From: Leifsonia soli
Lineage (GTDB): Bacteria > Actinomycetota > Actinomycetes > Actinomycetales > Microbacteriaceae
Reading direction: 5' to 3'
Assembly (NCBI RefSeq): GCF_013408745.1
Contig: NZ_JACCBJ010000001.1
Span: 434,001 to 498,000 of the forward strand
Length of the DNA stretch: 64,000 nt
In this document: positions 42,168 to 50,969 of the stretch, in pieces
Position numbering within the stretch: position 1 is the first letter of the stretch
How the letters are laid out: each line of letters begins with the position of its first letter
Notes under the pieces: model-generated
Seen by the model: only the letters and a program-made list of their open reading frames with translations
The model's database searches: none
What the model was told of the DNA's origin: nothing
Position numbers and translations under genes: made by a program

Positions 42168-42931
42168 GGCGTGCCTCCGATGCCGCCGTAGCGTTCGGTG
42201 CGGATGCGCGCCGCCTCGTGACCCGCGTCGACGAGCCAGCCCGAGACCGCCTCGACGAACGGCGTGGAGCCGCAGATGAAGAAGGTGGGGGAGTCGGAGG
42301 CCGGGAGGGTGCGCTGCATGAGGCCTTCGGCGGTCAGGCGGGCGGGCGCGGGTGCGCCCTCTGGAGCCTGCCGCGTGTAGACGTAGTCGAGCTGGAGGGG
42401 CGCCACGGTGTCGGCGGCCAGCGCGGCGAGCTCGTCCGGGTAGTACCCGGAGGCGGGGGAGCGCAGCGAGTAGAGCATCCGGAACGGGGCGGCGCTCCCG
42501 GCGGCCGCGTGCGCCCGCGCCATCGACATGAGCGGGACGACGCCTGAGCCACCCGCGATCAACTGCACGGGGGAGGTGTCGCCGTCGCGCCAGACGAACC
42601 AGCCGCCCACCGGACCGCGCACCTCCAGCTGGTCGCCGTCGGCGAGCCCGCGCACCAGGTAGGGGGAGACCTCGCCGTCGGCGAGCTCCTCCACGGTCAG
42701 CTCCAGCTCGTCGTCCGGAAGCTCACGCGGTTCGAGCGCTCCCCGTCCGCCCCCGGAGGCGATCGAGTACGACCGCACCGCCTGGTAGCCGTCGGGCGCC
42801 GTCAACCGGATGTCGACGTGCTGCCCCGCGAGGTGGCCGTGCAATCCGGGGATGCGCAGCCGGATGGTGCGGGCCGTCGGGGTCTCCATCCGCGTGGCGA
42901 CGACGTCGGCCACCCGCCATACGCTGCTCAC
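42164..42931 (-). CDS. FAD-binding ferredoxin reductase-type oxidoreductase
   Basis: 255 residues with FAD- and NAD(P)-binding halves of the ferredoxin-NADP reductase fold. RSYSIASGGG is the FAD-binding RxYS motif, LEVRGPVGGWFVW the phosphate loop, LIAGGSGVVPLMSMARA the NAD(P) loop, and FFICGSTPFVEAVSGWL the C-terminal nicotinamide segment. There is no ferredoxin domain. It overlaps the sulfite-oxidase-like gene by four bases, so it probably passes electrons between NAD(P)H and that enzyme. GTG start. Confidence 0.9.
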   Translation of the reverse strand: MSSVWRVADVVATRMETPTARTIRLRIPGLHGHLAGQHVDIRLTAPDGYQAVRSYSIASGGGRGALEPRELPDDELELTVEELADGEVSPYLVRGLADGDQLEVRGPVGGWFVWRDGDTSPVQLIAGGSGVVPLMSMARAHAAAGSAAPFRMLYSLRSPASGYYPDELAALAADTVAPLQLDYVYTRQAPEGAPAPARLTAEGLMQRTLPASDSPTFFICGSTPFVEAVSGWLVDAGHEAARIRTERYGGIGGTP

Positions 42932-43521
42932 CAGTAGCGCTGTTCCTTCCAGGGGTCGCCGTACATGTTGTAGCCGTTCTGCTCCCAGAAGCCGGGCTGG
43001 TCCTGCGGGAGCATCTGCAGCCCGTTGACCCACTTGGCGCTCTTCCAGAAGTACAGGTGCGGAACGAGCAGCCGGGCCGGACCGCCGTGCTCGGGGTCGA
43101 GGTCCTTGCCGTCGAAGCTGTGCGCGACCCATGCCTTGCCGCCGAGCAGGTCGGCGAGCGGCACGTTGGTCGTGTAGCCGCCGTAGCTGTGCGCCATCGT
43201 GTACTCGAACGAGGTGTCGACATCGGCGAACAGCGTGTCGAGGGCGACGCCCCGCCAGGAGGTGCCGAGCTTCGACCAGCTGGTCACGCAGTGGATGTCG
43301 GTGCTCACGTCCTCCTGCGGGAGCGCGAGGAACTCGTCCCAGCTCCAGCGGTGAACCTGGCCCTTCTCGGTGGTGATGGTGAACGCCCAGTCGTCCTTGG
43401 CGATGCGGGGCGTCGGCCCGGCCGAGAGCACCGGGAAGCCCTCGGTCAGGTACTGACCGGGTGGCAGGCGGGGGTCGTCGGACCTGCGACGGCCCAGAAA
43501 GCCGGAGGAGATGATTCCCAT
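42928..43521 (-). CDS. Sulfite oxidase-like molybdopterin oxidoreductase
   Basis: 197 residues, only the molybdopterin-binding (SUOX) domain. The molybdenum-ligating Cys78 is in DIHCVTSWSKLGTSWRGV; MAHSYGGYTTNVPL and RLLVPHLYFWKSAKWVNGLQML are further cofactor contacts. The end WEQNGYNMYGDPWKEQRYW matches small soluble SUOX-family proteins similar to YedY/MsrP without the Tat signal, so it is cytosolic. Physiological substrate unknown. TAAGCT six bases before the ATG suggests a leaderless start, divergent from moaA. Confidence 0.92.
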   Translation of the reverse strand: MGIISSGFLGRRRSDDPRLPPGQYLTEGFPVLSAGPTPRIAKDDWAFTITTEKGQVHRWSWDEFLALPQEDVSTDIHCVTSWSKLGTSWRGVALDTLFADVDTSFEYTMAHSYGGYTTNVPLADLLGGKAWVAHSFDGKDLDPEHGGPARLLVPHLYFWKSAKWVNGLQMLPQDQPGFWEQNGYNMYGDPWKEQRYW

Positions 43522-43600
43522 GGGGGCAGCTTATTGCCGTGCGTGCCTCCGGGTCTACGACGGGCTCGGTGTTGACGGGCGGGCGGTCTAGGGTGAAGTC
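43522..43600. promoter_or_regulatory. Divergent promoter region between sulfite oxidase-like gene and moaA
   Basis: TAAGCT on the minus strand (43528-43533) lies six bases from the ATG at 43521. TAGGGT on the plus strand (43589-43594) lies six bases from the moaA ATG at 43601. Both look like leaderless-type -10 boxes. No clear molybdate riboswitch or ModE box is seen. Confidence 0.55.
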
Positions 43601-44692
43601 ATGACCGCCGTCAACCTGGGGCTCCCGCTGAGTGCGCAGCGCCAGGCCGCGCCGCCGACGGTCCCCGACACCGCGGGGCGGCCCGAGCATCCCGGCCTCC
43701 TCGACCGGTTCGGGCGTGTCGCCCGCGATCTGCGCGTCTCGGTGACCGAGAAGTGCTCGCTGCGCTGCACGTACTGCATGCCGGCGGAAGGTCTGCCCGC
43801 GATCCCGCGCGACGACCTGCTCAGCGCGACCGAGATCGCGCGGCTGGTCGGCATCGGGGTCCGCGACCTGGGGGTGCGCGAGGTGCGGTTCACCGGCGGG
43901 GAGCCGCTGATGCGCGCCGACCTCGCCGAGATCATCGGCCGCTCGGCGGCGGTCGCCCCCGGAGTGGACCTGTCGATCACGACCAACGGCATCGGGCTGG
44001 ACCACCGCATCCGGTCGCTGGTAGACGCCGGCCTCACGCGCGTCAACGTCTCGCTCGACACCGTCGACCGCGAGCACTTCGCCCGCCTCACCCGGCGCGA
44101 CCGGCTTCCGGCGGTGCTCGCGGGCATCCACGCCGCGCACGCGGCGGGGCTCACTCCGCTGAAGCTCAACGCCGTGATGATGCGCGACACGCTCGACGAC
44201 GCGGCCGACCTCCTCGCCTGGGCGCTGGAGAACGGCTGCCGGCTGCGGTTCATCGAGCAGATGCCGCTCGACGCGGACCGGTCCTGGCTGCGCGAGAACA
44301 TGGTGTCGGCCGAGGAGCTGCTCTCGGTGCTCGGCGAGCGCTTCACCCTCATCGAGGCGGGTCGCGACGACCCGCACGCCCCCGCCGAGGAGTGGCTCGT
44401 CGACGGCTGGACGGTGGATGGGCTCCCCGCCACGGTCGGGATCATCGCGTCGGTGACGCGCTCCTTCTGCTCGGCCTGCGACCGCACCAGGATCACCGCG
44501 GAGGGCACCGTCCGCTCGTGCCTGTTCGGCGACGACGAGACCGACCTCCGCGGACTGCTCCGCGGCGGTGCCGACGACGCCGAGATCGCCCGATGGTGGC
44601 GAGCGGCGATGTGGGGCAAGCAGGCCGGTCACGGGATGGACGCGGCCGGGTTCGCCCCGCCGGTGCGGAGCATGGGGGCGATCGGTGGCTGA
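43601..44692 (+). CDS. moaA: GTP 3',8-cyclase
   Basis: Radical-SAM enzyme for the first step of molybdenum cofactor synthesis; with MoaC it turns GTP into cyclic pyranopterin monophosphate. The SAM cluster ligands are Cys52, Cys56 and Cys59 ([15 protein letters not shown]), followed by [11 protein letters not shown] and SITTNGI. The second cluster motif is [22 protein letters not shown]. The C-terminus ends Gly-Gly, as in active MoaA. 363 residues. Overlaps moaD by eight bases. Confidence 0.97.
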   Translation: MTAVNLGLPLSAQRQAAPPTVPDTAGRPEHPGLLDRFGRVARDLRVSVTEKCSLRCTYCMPAEGLPAIPRDDLLSATEIARLVGIGVRDLGVREVRFTGGEPLMRADLAEIIGRSAAVAPGVDLSITTNGIGLDHRIRSLVDAGLTRVNVSLDTVDREHFARLTRRDRLPAVLAGIHAAHAAGLTPLKLNAVMMRDTLDDAADLLAWALENGCRLRFIEQMPLDADRSWLRENMVSAEELLSVLGERFTLIEAGRDDPHAPAEEWLVDGWTVDGLPATVGIIASVTRSFCSACDRTRITAEGTVRSCLFGDDETDLRGLLRGGADDAEIARWWRAAMWGKQAGHGMDAAGFAPPVRSMGAIGG

Positions 44693-44930
44693 GGTGCTCG
44701 TGCGCTACTTCGCCGCGGCCGAGGAGGCCGCCGGACGACCGGAGGAGCGCGTCGAGGTCGCGGATGCGACGGTCGGAGGGCTGCAGGCCGAGCTCGTCGC
44801 CCGTTACGGCGAGCCGATGGAGCGCGTCGTGCGCTCCGGCTCGTTCCTGGTCGGCGGGGTCGTCTCGCGCGATCCGTCCCGCGAACTCACGGCCACCGTC
44901 GACGTCCTCCCCCCGTTCGCCGGCGGCTGA
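44685..44930 (+). CDS. moaD: Molybdopterin synthase sulfur carrier subunit
   Basis: 81-residue ubiquitin-like sulfur carrier of MPT synthase. [22 protein letters not shown] at the start and a C-terminal VLPPFAGG, whose Gly-Gly is adenylated by MoeB and thiocarboxylated. The GTG at 44685 gives the usual length; it overlaps moaA by 8 bases. Partner MoaE is encoded at 48.2 kb. Confidence 0.93.
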   Translation: MAEVLVRYFAAAEEAAGRPEERVEVADATVGGLQAELVARYGEPMERVVRSGSFLVGGVVSRDPSRELTATVDVLPPFAGG

Positions 44931-44968
44931 CCCCCGCCCTCACCCGCCCACCCGCTCACCCTCCCACA

Positions 44969-45034
44969 CCGTCGAGTCCGCGATCTTTGCACGGTTTCGG
45001 GCGCCCGAGCGTGCAAAGATCGCGGACTCGACGG
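44969..45034. repeat. 66-bp palindromic element, copy E
   Basis: Between the convergent ends of moaD (44930) and modC (45040), ending 5 bases before the modC stop. Arms pair over nearly all 26 bases because the right arm has AGATCGCGG, complementary to CCGCGATCT of the left arm. Only the loop (TTTCGGGCGCCCGA) is unlike the other copies. Confidence 0.9.
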
Positions 45035-45039
45035 TGGGG

Positions 45040-46122
45040 TCAGGCGGGGTAGACGGTCACGGCGGAGGGCGGGACGTCGAGGGTCACGCGGTCGCCGATG
45101 CGCAGGCGGAGGTCGGCCACGTCGGCGGGCGGCACCAGCGCGTCGAGGCGGTCGGTGCGGACCCGGACGAGGTCGGCCTGCGGCTCGAGGCCGGTGACGA
45201 TCGCGGGGATGCGGTCGGGGCGGTCCGCGTCCGTGACGCGCTCGGGGCGGTCCGCGTCCGTGACGCGGGTCGACCCTGCGCCCGCCAGCACACGAACGGC
45301 GGACGGGCGCACCGCCGCCAGCGCCGGAGCACCCACCGGAACGGCCGCGACGGCGGTGGCGCGCAGCCGCATCCCGTCGCCCGTCTCGATGCCCTCGGCC
45401 GTCCGGGCGCCCGTCAGCAGCGTCAGCCCGGAGAGCTCGGCGGTGAAGGGATGCCGTGGCCGCTCGAGCACCTGCCGCATCGGTCCCTGCTCCACCACGC
45501 GGCCCGCGTGCATGACCGCGACGCGGTCGGCGAGGAGGTACGCGTCCAGCGCGTCGTGGGTGACGAGGACCGTCGTGCGTCCGGCCAGCACGCCGGCCAG
45601 CGTTCCCCTGAGTTCGGCGGCGACCCCCACATCCAGCGCCGACAGCGGCTCGTCGAGCAGCAGCAGCCGGGGCTCAGCGGCGAGCGCCCGCGCGACGGCG
45701 GCCCGCTGCGCCTGCCCCCCGGAGAGCTCGGAAGGGCGCCGGTCGGCGAACTCCGCGGTGGCCGTCCTCCGCATCCACTCGTCCGCCCGGTCCGCCGCCT
45801 CGGCGCGGGTGGCGCCCGCCGACCGCGGCCCGAAGGCCACGTTCTCGCGGACGCTGAGGTGCGGGAAGAGCAGTGCGTCCTGCGCGAGCAGCGCGACGCC
45901 GCGGAGGTGCGGCGGCCGCCAGTCTCGGGGGAGGTCGAACAGGGTCTCGTCGCCGAGCGTCGCCCGGCCGTCGTCCGGGCGGAGCAGGCCGGCCAGCATG
46001 CCGAGCACCGTCGACTTCCCCGCGCCGTTGGGGCCGAGCAGAGCGAGGGTCTCGCCGTCGGCGACGGAGAGCTCGACGGCGACGTCCCGTGCCGCGAGCG
46101 ACGCGGCCAGCCGGAGGCTCAT
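45040..46122 (-). CDS. modC: Molybdate ABC transporter ATP-binding protein
   Basis: 360 residues. Walker [10 protein letters not shown] (30-38), Q-loop [14 protein letters not shown], signature LSGGQ (133-137), Walker B LLLLDEP and the H-loop VLVTHD. The C-terminal about 130 residues form the regulatory Mop/TOBE part ([27 protein letters not shown]). Inside it a 27-bp tandem duplication encodes VTDADRPER twice. Its ATG overlaps the modB stop (ATGA). Confidence 0.95.
   Translation of the reverse strand: MSLRLAASLAARDVAVELSVADGETLALLGPNGAGKSTVLGMLAGLLRPDDGRATLGDETLFDLPRDWRPPHLRGVALLAQDALLFPHLSVRENVAFGPRSAGATRAEAADRADEWMRRTATAEFADRRPSELSGGQAQRAAVARALAAEPRLLLLDEPLSALDVGVAAELRGTLAGVLAGRTTVLVTHDALDAYLLADRVAVMHAGRVVEQGPMRQVLERPRHPFTAELSGLTLLTGARTAEGIETGDGMRLRATAVAAVPVGAPALAAVRPSAVRVLAGAGSTRVTDADRPERVTDADRPDRIPAIVTGLEPQADLVRVRTDRLDALVPPADVADLRLRIGDRVTLDVPPSAVTVYPA
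45215..45267 (-). repeat. 27-bp tandem duplication inside modC
   Basis: TCGGGGCGGTCCGCGTCCG begins both at 45215 and at 45242 and the 26-base stretches are identical. The duplication keeps the frame and adds nine residues (VTDADRPxR) in the loop of the TOBE region. Confidence 0.85.
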
Positions 46123-46934
46123 GCCGTCCGCTGCCGGGCGTCGGCGTCGGTGCCCGCCCGCCGCGGGCGGAGGCCCTCGCCGGCTCCGTGGGCGACGGCC
46201 ACGACGGCGATCGCGACGGCCACCAGGACGAGCGAGAGCGCGACGGCCGCATCCGGATCGGTCTCGCGCTGCAGGTAGATCTCCAGCGGCAGCGTTCTGG
46301 TCACCCCCTGCAGGCTGCCGGCGAAGGTCAGGGTCGCGCCGAACTCGCCGAGCGCCCGCGCGAACGACAGGATCGACCCGGAGACGATCGCCGGCAGCAC
46401 CAGCGGCAGCGTCACCCGGAACAGGACGGTGGACGGCCGGGCGCCGAGCGTCGCCGCCACCGCCTCGTAGCGCTCGCCGGCCGAGCGCAGTGCGCCCTCC
46501 AGGCTCAGCACGAGGAAGGGGAGCGCGACGAACGTCTGCGCGATCACCACGGCGGGCGTCGAGAAGGCGACATCGATGGCGCCGCCGAGCAGGCCGCGGC
46601 GGCCGTACAGCGCGAGCAGCGCCAGGCCGCCGACGACCGGCGGCAGCACGAGCGGCAGCAGGACGACGGCGCGCACGACGCGGCGCCCGGCGAACGGCAC
46701 CCGGGCGAGCACGACCGCCATCGGGACGCCGAGCACCAGGCAGCCGGCCGTGGCCAGCAGCGATGTCCGCAGGCTGAGGAGCAGCGCATCCACCGACGAC
46801 GGCGACGTGATGAGCGGGAGGAAGTGCGCCCAGTCGACGCGCGCGGCCATCGCGACCAGCGGGAGCACGATGAACAGGCCGCCGAGGGCGGCGACCACCA
46901 CGATCCACCGCGGAACGCCCAGCCGCGCGCTCAT
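46119..46934 (-). CDS. modB: Molybdate ABC transporter permease
   Basis: 271 residues with about six transmembrane helices. The ABC-contact EAA loop reads [32 protein letters not shown], and [14 protein letters not shown] is typical of ModB/CysT permeases. Works with ModA and ModC in molybdate (or tungstate) uptake. The tail after the last helix is basic. ATGA overlap with modC downstream. Confidence 0.95.
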   Translation of the reverse strand: MSARLGVPRWIVVVAALGGLFIVLPLVAMAARVDWAHFLPLITSPSSVDALLLSLRTSLLATAGCLVLGVPMAVVLARVPFAGRRVVRAVVLLPLVLPPVVGGLALLALYGRRGLLGGAIDVAFSTPAVVIAQTFVALPFLVLSLEGALRSAGERYEAVAATLGARPSTVLFRVTLPLVLPAIVSGSILSFARALGEFGATLTFAGSLQGVTRTLPLEIYLQRETDPDAAVALSLVLVAVAIAVVAVAHGAGEGLRPRRAGTDADARQRTA

Positions 46935-46953
46935 CGCGTCGGCACCTCCGCGG

Positions 46954-47784
46954 TCACGGTGCCCCGAATCCGGCGGCGGAGAGCACCCGGCGCCCCTCGG
47001 GTCCGGTGACGAAGGCGACGAACGCCTTCGCCCCCGGGGCGTTCGGTGCGTGCGCCACCGCGGTGATCGGGTAGACGTTGACCGTCTTCGCCGCCTCCGG
47101 GAACGGCACGGACCCCACGGCCGAGCCTGCGCCCTTCACGTCGGTGGCGTAGACGATCCCGGCGTCCGCCTCTCCCGAGGTCACCTTGCCGAGGACGTCC
47201 GTCACCGAGGACTCCTGGCTCACCGGCGTCAGGGTCACGCCGGCCGATGCCTCGACCTTCGCGGTGGCGGCGCCGCACGGCACCTGGGGCGCACAGACCA
47301 CCGTCTTGACGCCGGGGGAGGCGAGGTCGGCGAAGCCGGTGATGTGAGCCGGATTGCCGCGCGGCACGGCGATGGCGAGCACGTTCGTGGCGAAGTCGAC
47401 GGGGGAGCCGCTGACGACCTGCGCATCCACCGCCTTGGCCATGTTCGCCTCGTCGGCCGAGGCGAACACGTCCGCCGGGGCGCCCGCGGCCAGCTGCGAG
47501 ACCAGGTCGGAGGAGCCGGCGAACGAGAAGGTCACGGTCGTTCCGGGATGCGCCGCCTCGAACCGCCTGCCGAGCTCGGTGAACGTCTTCGTGAGCGAGG
47601 CGGCGGCGAAGACGGTCACGGTGCCGGTCACATCCGCGGACGAAGGCGTGGAGGACGGGAGGGATGCGGCAGGGCCGCTGCAGCCGGAGAGGGCCAGGAG
47701 GGCGGCGGTCAGGGCGGCGGCGGTCACCGCCGTCACGCGGGCGCGGCGGTCGCGACGCGCGGAGCGGGGCGGGAGCGCCGTCAT
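46954..47784 (-). CDS. modA: Molybdate-binding lipoprotein
   Basis: 276-residue substrate-binding lipoprotein. A basic start ([12 protein letters not shown]) and hydrophobic stretch end in the lipobox LLALSGC, so the mature protein is anchored to the outer face of the membrane. [55 protein letters not shown] is the classical oxyanion-binding ModA start. The ATG at 47784 overlaps the regulator's stop; 19 bases separate it from modB. Confidence 0.95.
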   Translation of the reverse strand: MTALPPRSARRDRRARVTAVTAAALTAALLALSGCSGPAASLPSSTPSSADVTGTVTVFAAASLTKTFTELGRRFEAAHPGTTVTFSFAGSSDLVSQLAAGAPADVFASADEANMAKAVDAQVVSGSPVDFATNVLAIAVPRGNPAHITGFADLASPGVKTVVCAPQVPCGAATAKVEASAGVTLTPVSQESSVTDVLGKVTSGEADAGIVYATDVKGAGSAVGSVPFPEAAKTVNVYPITAVAHAPNAPGAKAFVAFVTGPEGRRVLSAAGFGAP

Positions 47785-48185
47785 CGGGCGACCGCCGGAG
47801 CCTCGACGATGACATTCGTCGCCTTGATGACGGCCACCGCGACCGATCCGGGTTCGAGGCCCAGCTCGCGCAGCGCTTCGCTGCTGATGAGCGAGACGAC
47901 CCGGTGCGGGCCGCACTGCAGCTCGACCTGGGCCATCACGCGGTCCATCACGATGCCGGTGACGAGCCCGACGAAGCGGTTGCGCGCCGAGCCCGCGACG
48001 CCCGAGGGGTCGCCCGGCAGCACGGCGTTCTGCTTGGCGAGCTGCGCGAGCTCCAGGCCGTCGACGACCGTGCGGCCCGACTCGTCCTTCGCGCTTCCGA
48101 GCACGCCTCCGTCGATCCAGCGGCGCACGGTGTCGTCGCTCACACCGAGGTAGAGCGCGGCGTCTTTGATCCGAATCTGCGGCAT
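47781..48185 (-). CDS. HTH-TOBE molybdate-responsive regulator/binding protein
   Basis: 134 residues. An excisionase/MerR-like helix-turn-helix at the start (IRIKDAALYLGVSDDTVRRWIDGG) is joined to a C-terminal Mop/TOBE molybdate-binding domain (SARNRFVGLVTGIVMDRVMAQVELQCGPHRVVSLISSEALRELGL). This is the actinobacterial counterpart of ModE. Located directly upstream of modABC with an ATGA overlap, it probably represses uptake when molybdate is plentiful. TAGGAT seven bases before the ATG at 48185 supports that start rather than the ATG nine bases upstream. Confidence 0.9.
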   Translation of the reverse strand: MPQIRIKDAALYLGVSDDTVRRWIDGGVLGSAKDESGRTVVDGLELAQLAKQNAVLPGDPSGVAGSARNRFVGLVTGIVMDRVMAQVELQCGPHRVVSLISSEALRELGLEPGSVAVAVIKATNVIVEAPAVAR

Positions 48186-48220
48186 GGATCTCATCCTATG
48201 ACCGCAGATGCGGAAGCGGG

Positions 48221-48634
48221 CTACAGGCCGACCCACTCCGAATCGCCGTCGGTGAAGTGCTGACGCTTCCAAATGGGCACGCGGGCCTTGATGATCTCGA
48301 CCAGTTCGGCGCAGGCGGCGAAGGCCTCGGCCCGGTGCGGGGCGGCGACCGCGGCGATCAGCGCGAGGTCGCCGATGGTGAGCGACCCGACGCGATGCTG
48401 CGCGGCGACCCGCAGTCCCGTGGTCCGCGCGACCTCCTCGCAACATTCGCGGAGGAACGTCTCCGCCTCAGGATGCGCGCGGTAGTCGAGCGAGACGACG
48501 CCCTTTCCGCCGTCGTGGTCGCGCACGATGCCCTGGAACGACACGACGGCACCGGCGTCGGAACGCCACACGAACTCGTCGACGGTCGAGGGGTCGAGGG
48601 GGTCGCCCGTGACGGCGGCCAGGATGTCGCTCAT
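48221..48634 (-). CDS. moaE: Molybdopterin synthase catalytic subunit
   Basis: 137-residue large subunit of MPT synthase, which adds two sulfurs to cPMP using thiocarboxylated MoaD. GAVVSFQGIVRDHDGGKGVVSLDY is the start of the fold, HRVGSLTIGDLALIAAVAAPHRAEAFAAC the conserved middle, and the catalytic lysines are in IIKARVPIWKRQHF. ATGA overlap with the moaC-moaB fusion upstream. Confidence 0.95.
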   Translation of the reverse strand: MSDILAAVTGDPLDPSTVDEFVWRSDAGAVVSFQGIVRDHDGGKGVVSLDYRAHPEAETFLRECCEEVARTTGLRVAAQHRVGSLTIGDLALIAAVAAPHRAEAFAACAELVEIIKARVPIWKRQHFTDGDSEWVGL

Positions 48635-49653
48635 CCGTGATCCCCTCCCCGCAGCTGGTCGAGCAGGTGAGGAAGCAGGTCGTCCAGCACCGCGAGCCCG
48701 TCGGAGACTCCGCCGCGCGAGCCGGGCAGGTTGACGACGAGCGTGGACCCCGCGACGCCGACGACCCCGCGGCTGAGCGCGGCGAGCGGGGTGGCGGCCG
48801 CTCCGCGCGCGCGGAGCGCCTCGGCGACGCCGGGCAGCTGCCGGTCGAGCAGGGCCGCGGTCGCCTCCGGCGTCCGGTCGGTGGGGGAGACCCCGGTTCC
48901 GCCCGTCGTGATGACCACGCGCGGGCGCTCTGCGACCGCTTGGCGCAGGGCCGCATCCACGTCGGCGTCCGCGACGACGCGCACGTCGGCGGGCAGCCGG
49001 CGCTCGGCCAGCCAGGCGGAGATCGCCGGCCCGGTGGTGTCCTCGGAGACTCCGGCTGCGGCCCGGGTGGAGGCGACGAGCACGATGGCCGGTGCGGTGG
49101 CGGCGGGTGGAGCGGCGGCCGGTGCGGTGGCGGCCGGTGCGGTGGATGCGGGAGCGCCGGGTGCGTCCGCCGCCTCGCCGTCGCGCCTCCACTCGCCGCG
49201 CTTTCCGCCGCTCTTGGCGACCAGCCGGATGTCGGTGAGGGTGGCGGCCGGATCCACCGCCTTCACCATGTCGTGCAGGGTGAGTCCGGCGACCGCGACG
49301 GCCGTGAGCGCCTCCATCTCGACGCCCGTCCGCCCGCGCGTCCGGGCGACGACCTCGATGTCGATCGCTCCTGCCTCGGGGTCGAGCTCGAAGTCGACCC
49401 GGACGCTGTTCAGCGGCAGGGGGTGGCAGAGCGGGATGAGCTCGCTCGTGCGCTTCGCGCCGCCGATGCCCGCGATGCGCGCGGTGGCCAGCACATCCGC
49501 CTTGGGGAGGTCGTCGGCGGCCACCAGACGGATGACCTCCGGCGTCGTCAGGAACCGGCCGCGGGCCACCGCCTCACGGTCCGTCTCCGGCTTGCCGCCG
49601 ACATCGACCATGCGGGCGCGGCCGTCGGAATCGAGGTGGGTGAGCTGCGTCAT
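48631..49653 (-). CDS. moaCB: MoaC-MoaB fusion: cPMP synthase and molybdopterin adenylyltransferase
   Basis: 340 residues. Residues 1 to about 158 are MoaC (ARMVDVGGKPETDREAVARG, GIGGAKRTSELIPLCHPLPL with the active-site region, MEALTAVAVAGLTLHDMVKA, the Lys-rich VAKSGGKRGEW). An Ala/Pro linker follows (about 165-188). Residues about 190-340 are MoaB/MogA (STRAAAGVSEDTTG, VVITTGGTGVSPTDRTPEA, LVVNLPGSRGGVSDGLAVL). The two steps are not adjacent in the pathway, yet the fusion is seen in several actinobacteria. ATGA overlaps on both sides. Confidence 0.95.
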   Translation of the reverse strand: MTQLTHLDSDGRARMVDVGGKPETDREAVARGRFLTTPEVIRLVAADDLPKADVLATARIAGIGGAKRTSELIPLCHPLPLNSVRVDFELDPEAGAIDIEVVARTRGRTGVEMEALTAVAVAGLTLHDMVKAVDPAATLTDIRLVAKSGGKRGEWRRDGEAADAPGAPASTAPAATAPAAAPPAATAPAIVLVASTRAAAGVSEDTTGPAISAWLAERRLPADVRVVADADVDAALRQAVAERPRVVITTGGTGVSPTDRTPEATAALLDRQLPGVAEALRARGAAATPLAALSRGVVGVAGSTLVVNLPGSRGGVSDGLAVLDDLLPHLLDQLRGGDHG

Positions 49654-50879
49654 AGTGTCCAGACTGTCACGGCCGCGCCGGCGTCGAGCGCGTCGGCCTC
49701 GGCGGGCACATCGATGAGCACGTCGGCGCGGGCCATGCCGGCGACCAGGTGCGAGGACGGCCCGGAGACCGGCGACACCGCCCCCGAGGGGTCGAGACTG
49801 CCGCGGAGGAACTGCCGCTTTCCCGGCACCGACCGCAGGCCGTCGGCGAGCGTGGCCTCGACCGGGGGGACCGCGGGCAGTCCCGCCGCCGCGCGCAGCG
49901 GGTCGCGCAGGAACACGACGAACGACACCTGGGTGCTGACCGGGTTGCCCGGGAAGGCGAAGACCGGGACGCCGCCGACGACGGCCGTCGCCTGCGGGCC
50001 GCCGGGCTGCATGGCCACGGTGGTGACGTCGGCGCCGTGGGGGAGCAGCACCTCGCGGACGACCTCGTACGCTCCGCGCGAGATCCCGCCGGAGGTGATG
50101 ACGAGGTCGCTGCGGTGGATGGCGTCCTCGAGGATGCGCTCGAACGCGGCAGGGTCGTCGTCGCTGCTGGCGCGCACCGACACGACGGCGCCCGCCTCCT
50201 CGACCAGCGCGGCGAGGGCGATGCCGTTCGCGTCGAACACCTGGCCGAACTCCGGGGTTCCGGACCCGACGAGCTCTGTGCCGGTCGTGAGCACCGCCAC
50301 GCGCAGCCGTGCCCGCACCCGGACGTTCGCGATTCCCGCTGCGGCGAGCGCCGCGAGGTGCCGCGGGCCGAGCCGCGTGCCGGCCGGGACGAGCACATCC
50401 CCGCGGCGCACATCGCTGCCGCGTTCGCGGACGTACTCGCCGACGGCGCGCGACCGGCGGATCTCGACGATCGCCCCGGCCAGATCGTCGTCGCGGCCGA
50501 GCACCAGCTCCGTGTCCTCCACCGGCACGATGGTGTCGGCTCCGGACGGGACGGGCGCTCCCGTCATGATGCGCAGCGCGGTGCCGGCGATCAACGTCAT
50601 GGGGCTGGTGTGCCCGGCCGGGATGTCGCCGGACACCTCGAGCGCGACGGGGACCGACCGGATGTCGGCCGCGCGCACCGCGTACCCGTCCATCTGGGAG
50701 TTGCGGAACAGCGGGAGGTCGACCTCCGATCGCACCTCGTCTGCCGTCACGCGGCTGAGGGCGGCCTCGAGCGGGACGGTCTCGGCGGCCGGCTCCTCGG
50801 AGAGCGGCGCGAGCATCCGCGCGATGAGGCCGGCGTGGTCGTCGACGCTGCGCGGGTTCGCGGAGGGGTCGCGTGTCAT
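49650..50879 (-). CDS. moeA: Molybdopterin molybdenumtransferase
   Basis: 409-residue MoeA inserts molybdate into adenylated molybdopterin. LPLFRNSQMDGYAVRAADI, AGTALRIMTGAPVPSGADTIVPVEDTE and TTGTELVGSG are family signatures; VITSGGISRGAYEVV and FAFPGNPVSTQVSFVVFL are in the MoaB-like domain. The C-terminal domain IV closes the protein (FLRGSL...). GATACT six bases before the ATG suggests its own promoter, after the palindrome that separates it from moeB. Confidence 0.95.
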   Translation of the reverse strand: MTRDPSANPRSVDDHAGLIARMLAPLSEEPAAETVPLEAALSRVTADEVRSEVDLPLFRNSQMDGYAVRAADIRSVPVALEVSGDIPAGHTSPMTLIAGTALRIMTGAPVPSGADTIVPVEDTELVLGRDDDLAGAIVEIRRSRAVGEYVRERGSDVRRGDVLVPAGTRLGPRHLAALAAAGIANVRVRARLRVAVLTTGTELVGSGTPEFGQVFDANGIALAALVEEAGAVVSVRASSDDDPAAFERILEDAIHRSDLVITSGGISRGAYEVVREVLLPHGADVTTVAMQPGGPQATAVVGGVPVFAFPGNPVSTQVSFVVFLRDPLRAAAGLPAVPPVEATLADGLRSVPGKRQFLRGSLDPSGAVSPVSGPSSHLVAGMARADVLIDVPAEADALDAGAAVTVWTL

Positions 50880-50904
50880 GCGTTCAGTATCCCCCGTCCG
50901 TCCG

Positions 50905-50968
50905 CCGCGGATTCGTGCCGAATGTGCGGTCAGGGTCGCCCTTTCCGCACATTCGTGCCGAATCGCGG
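50905..50968. repeat. 64-bp palindrome with two ATTCGTGCCGAAT cores
   Basis: Arms starting CCGCGGATTCG and ending CGAATCGCGG enclose GTGCGG/CCGCAC pairs. Both arms contain ATTCGTGCCGAAT in the same orientation, the same ATTCG-N3-CGAAT pattern as at 41.7 kb. It lies between moeB (stop 50970) and moeA (start 50879). Confidence 0.8.
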
Positions 50969-50969
50969 G

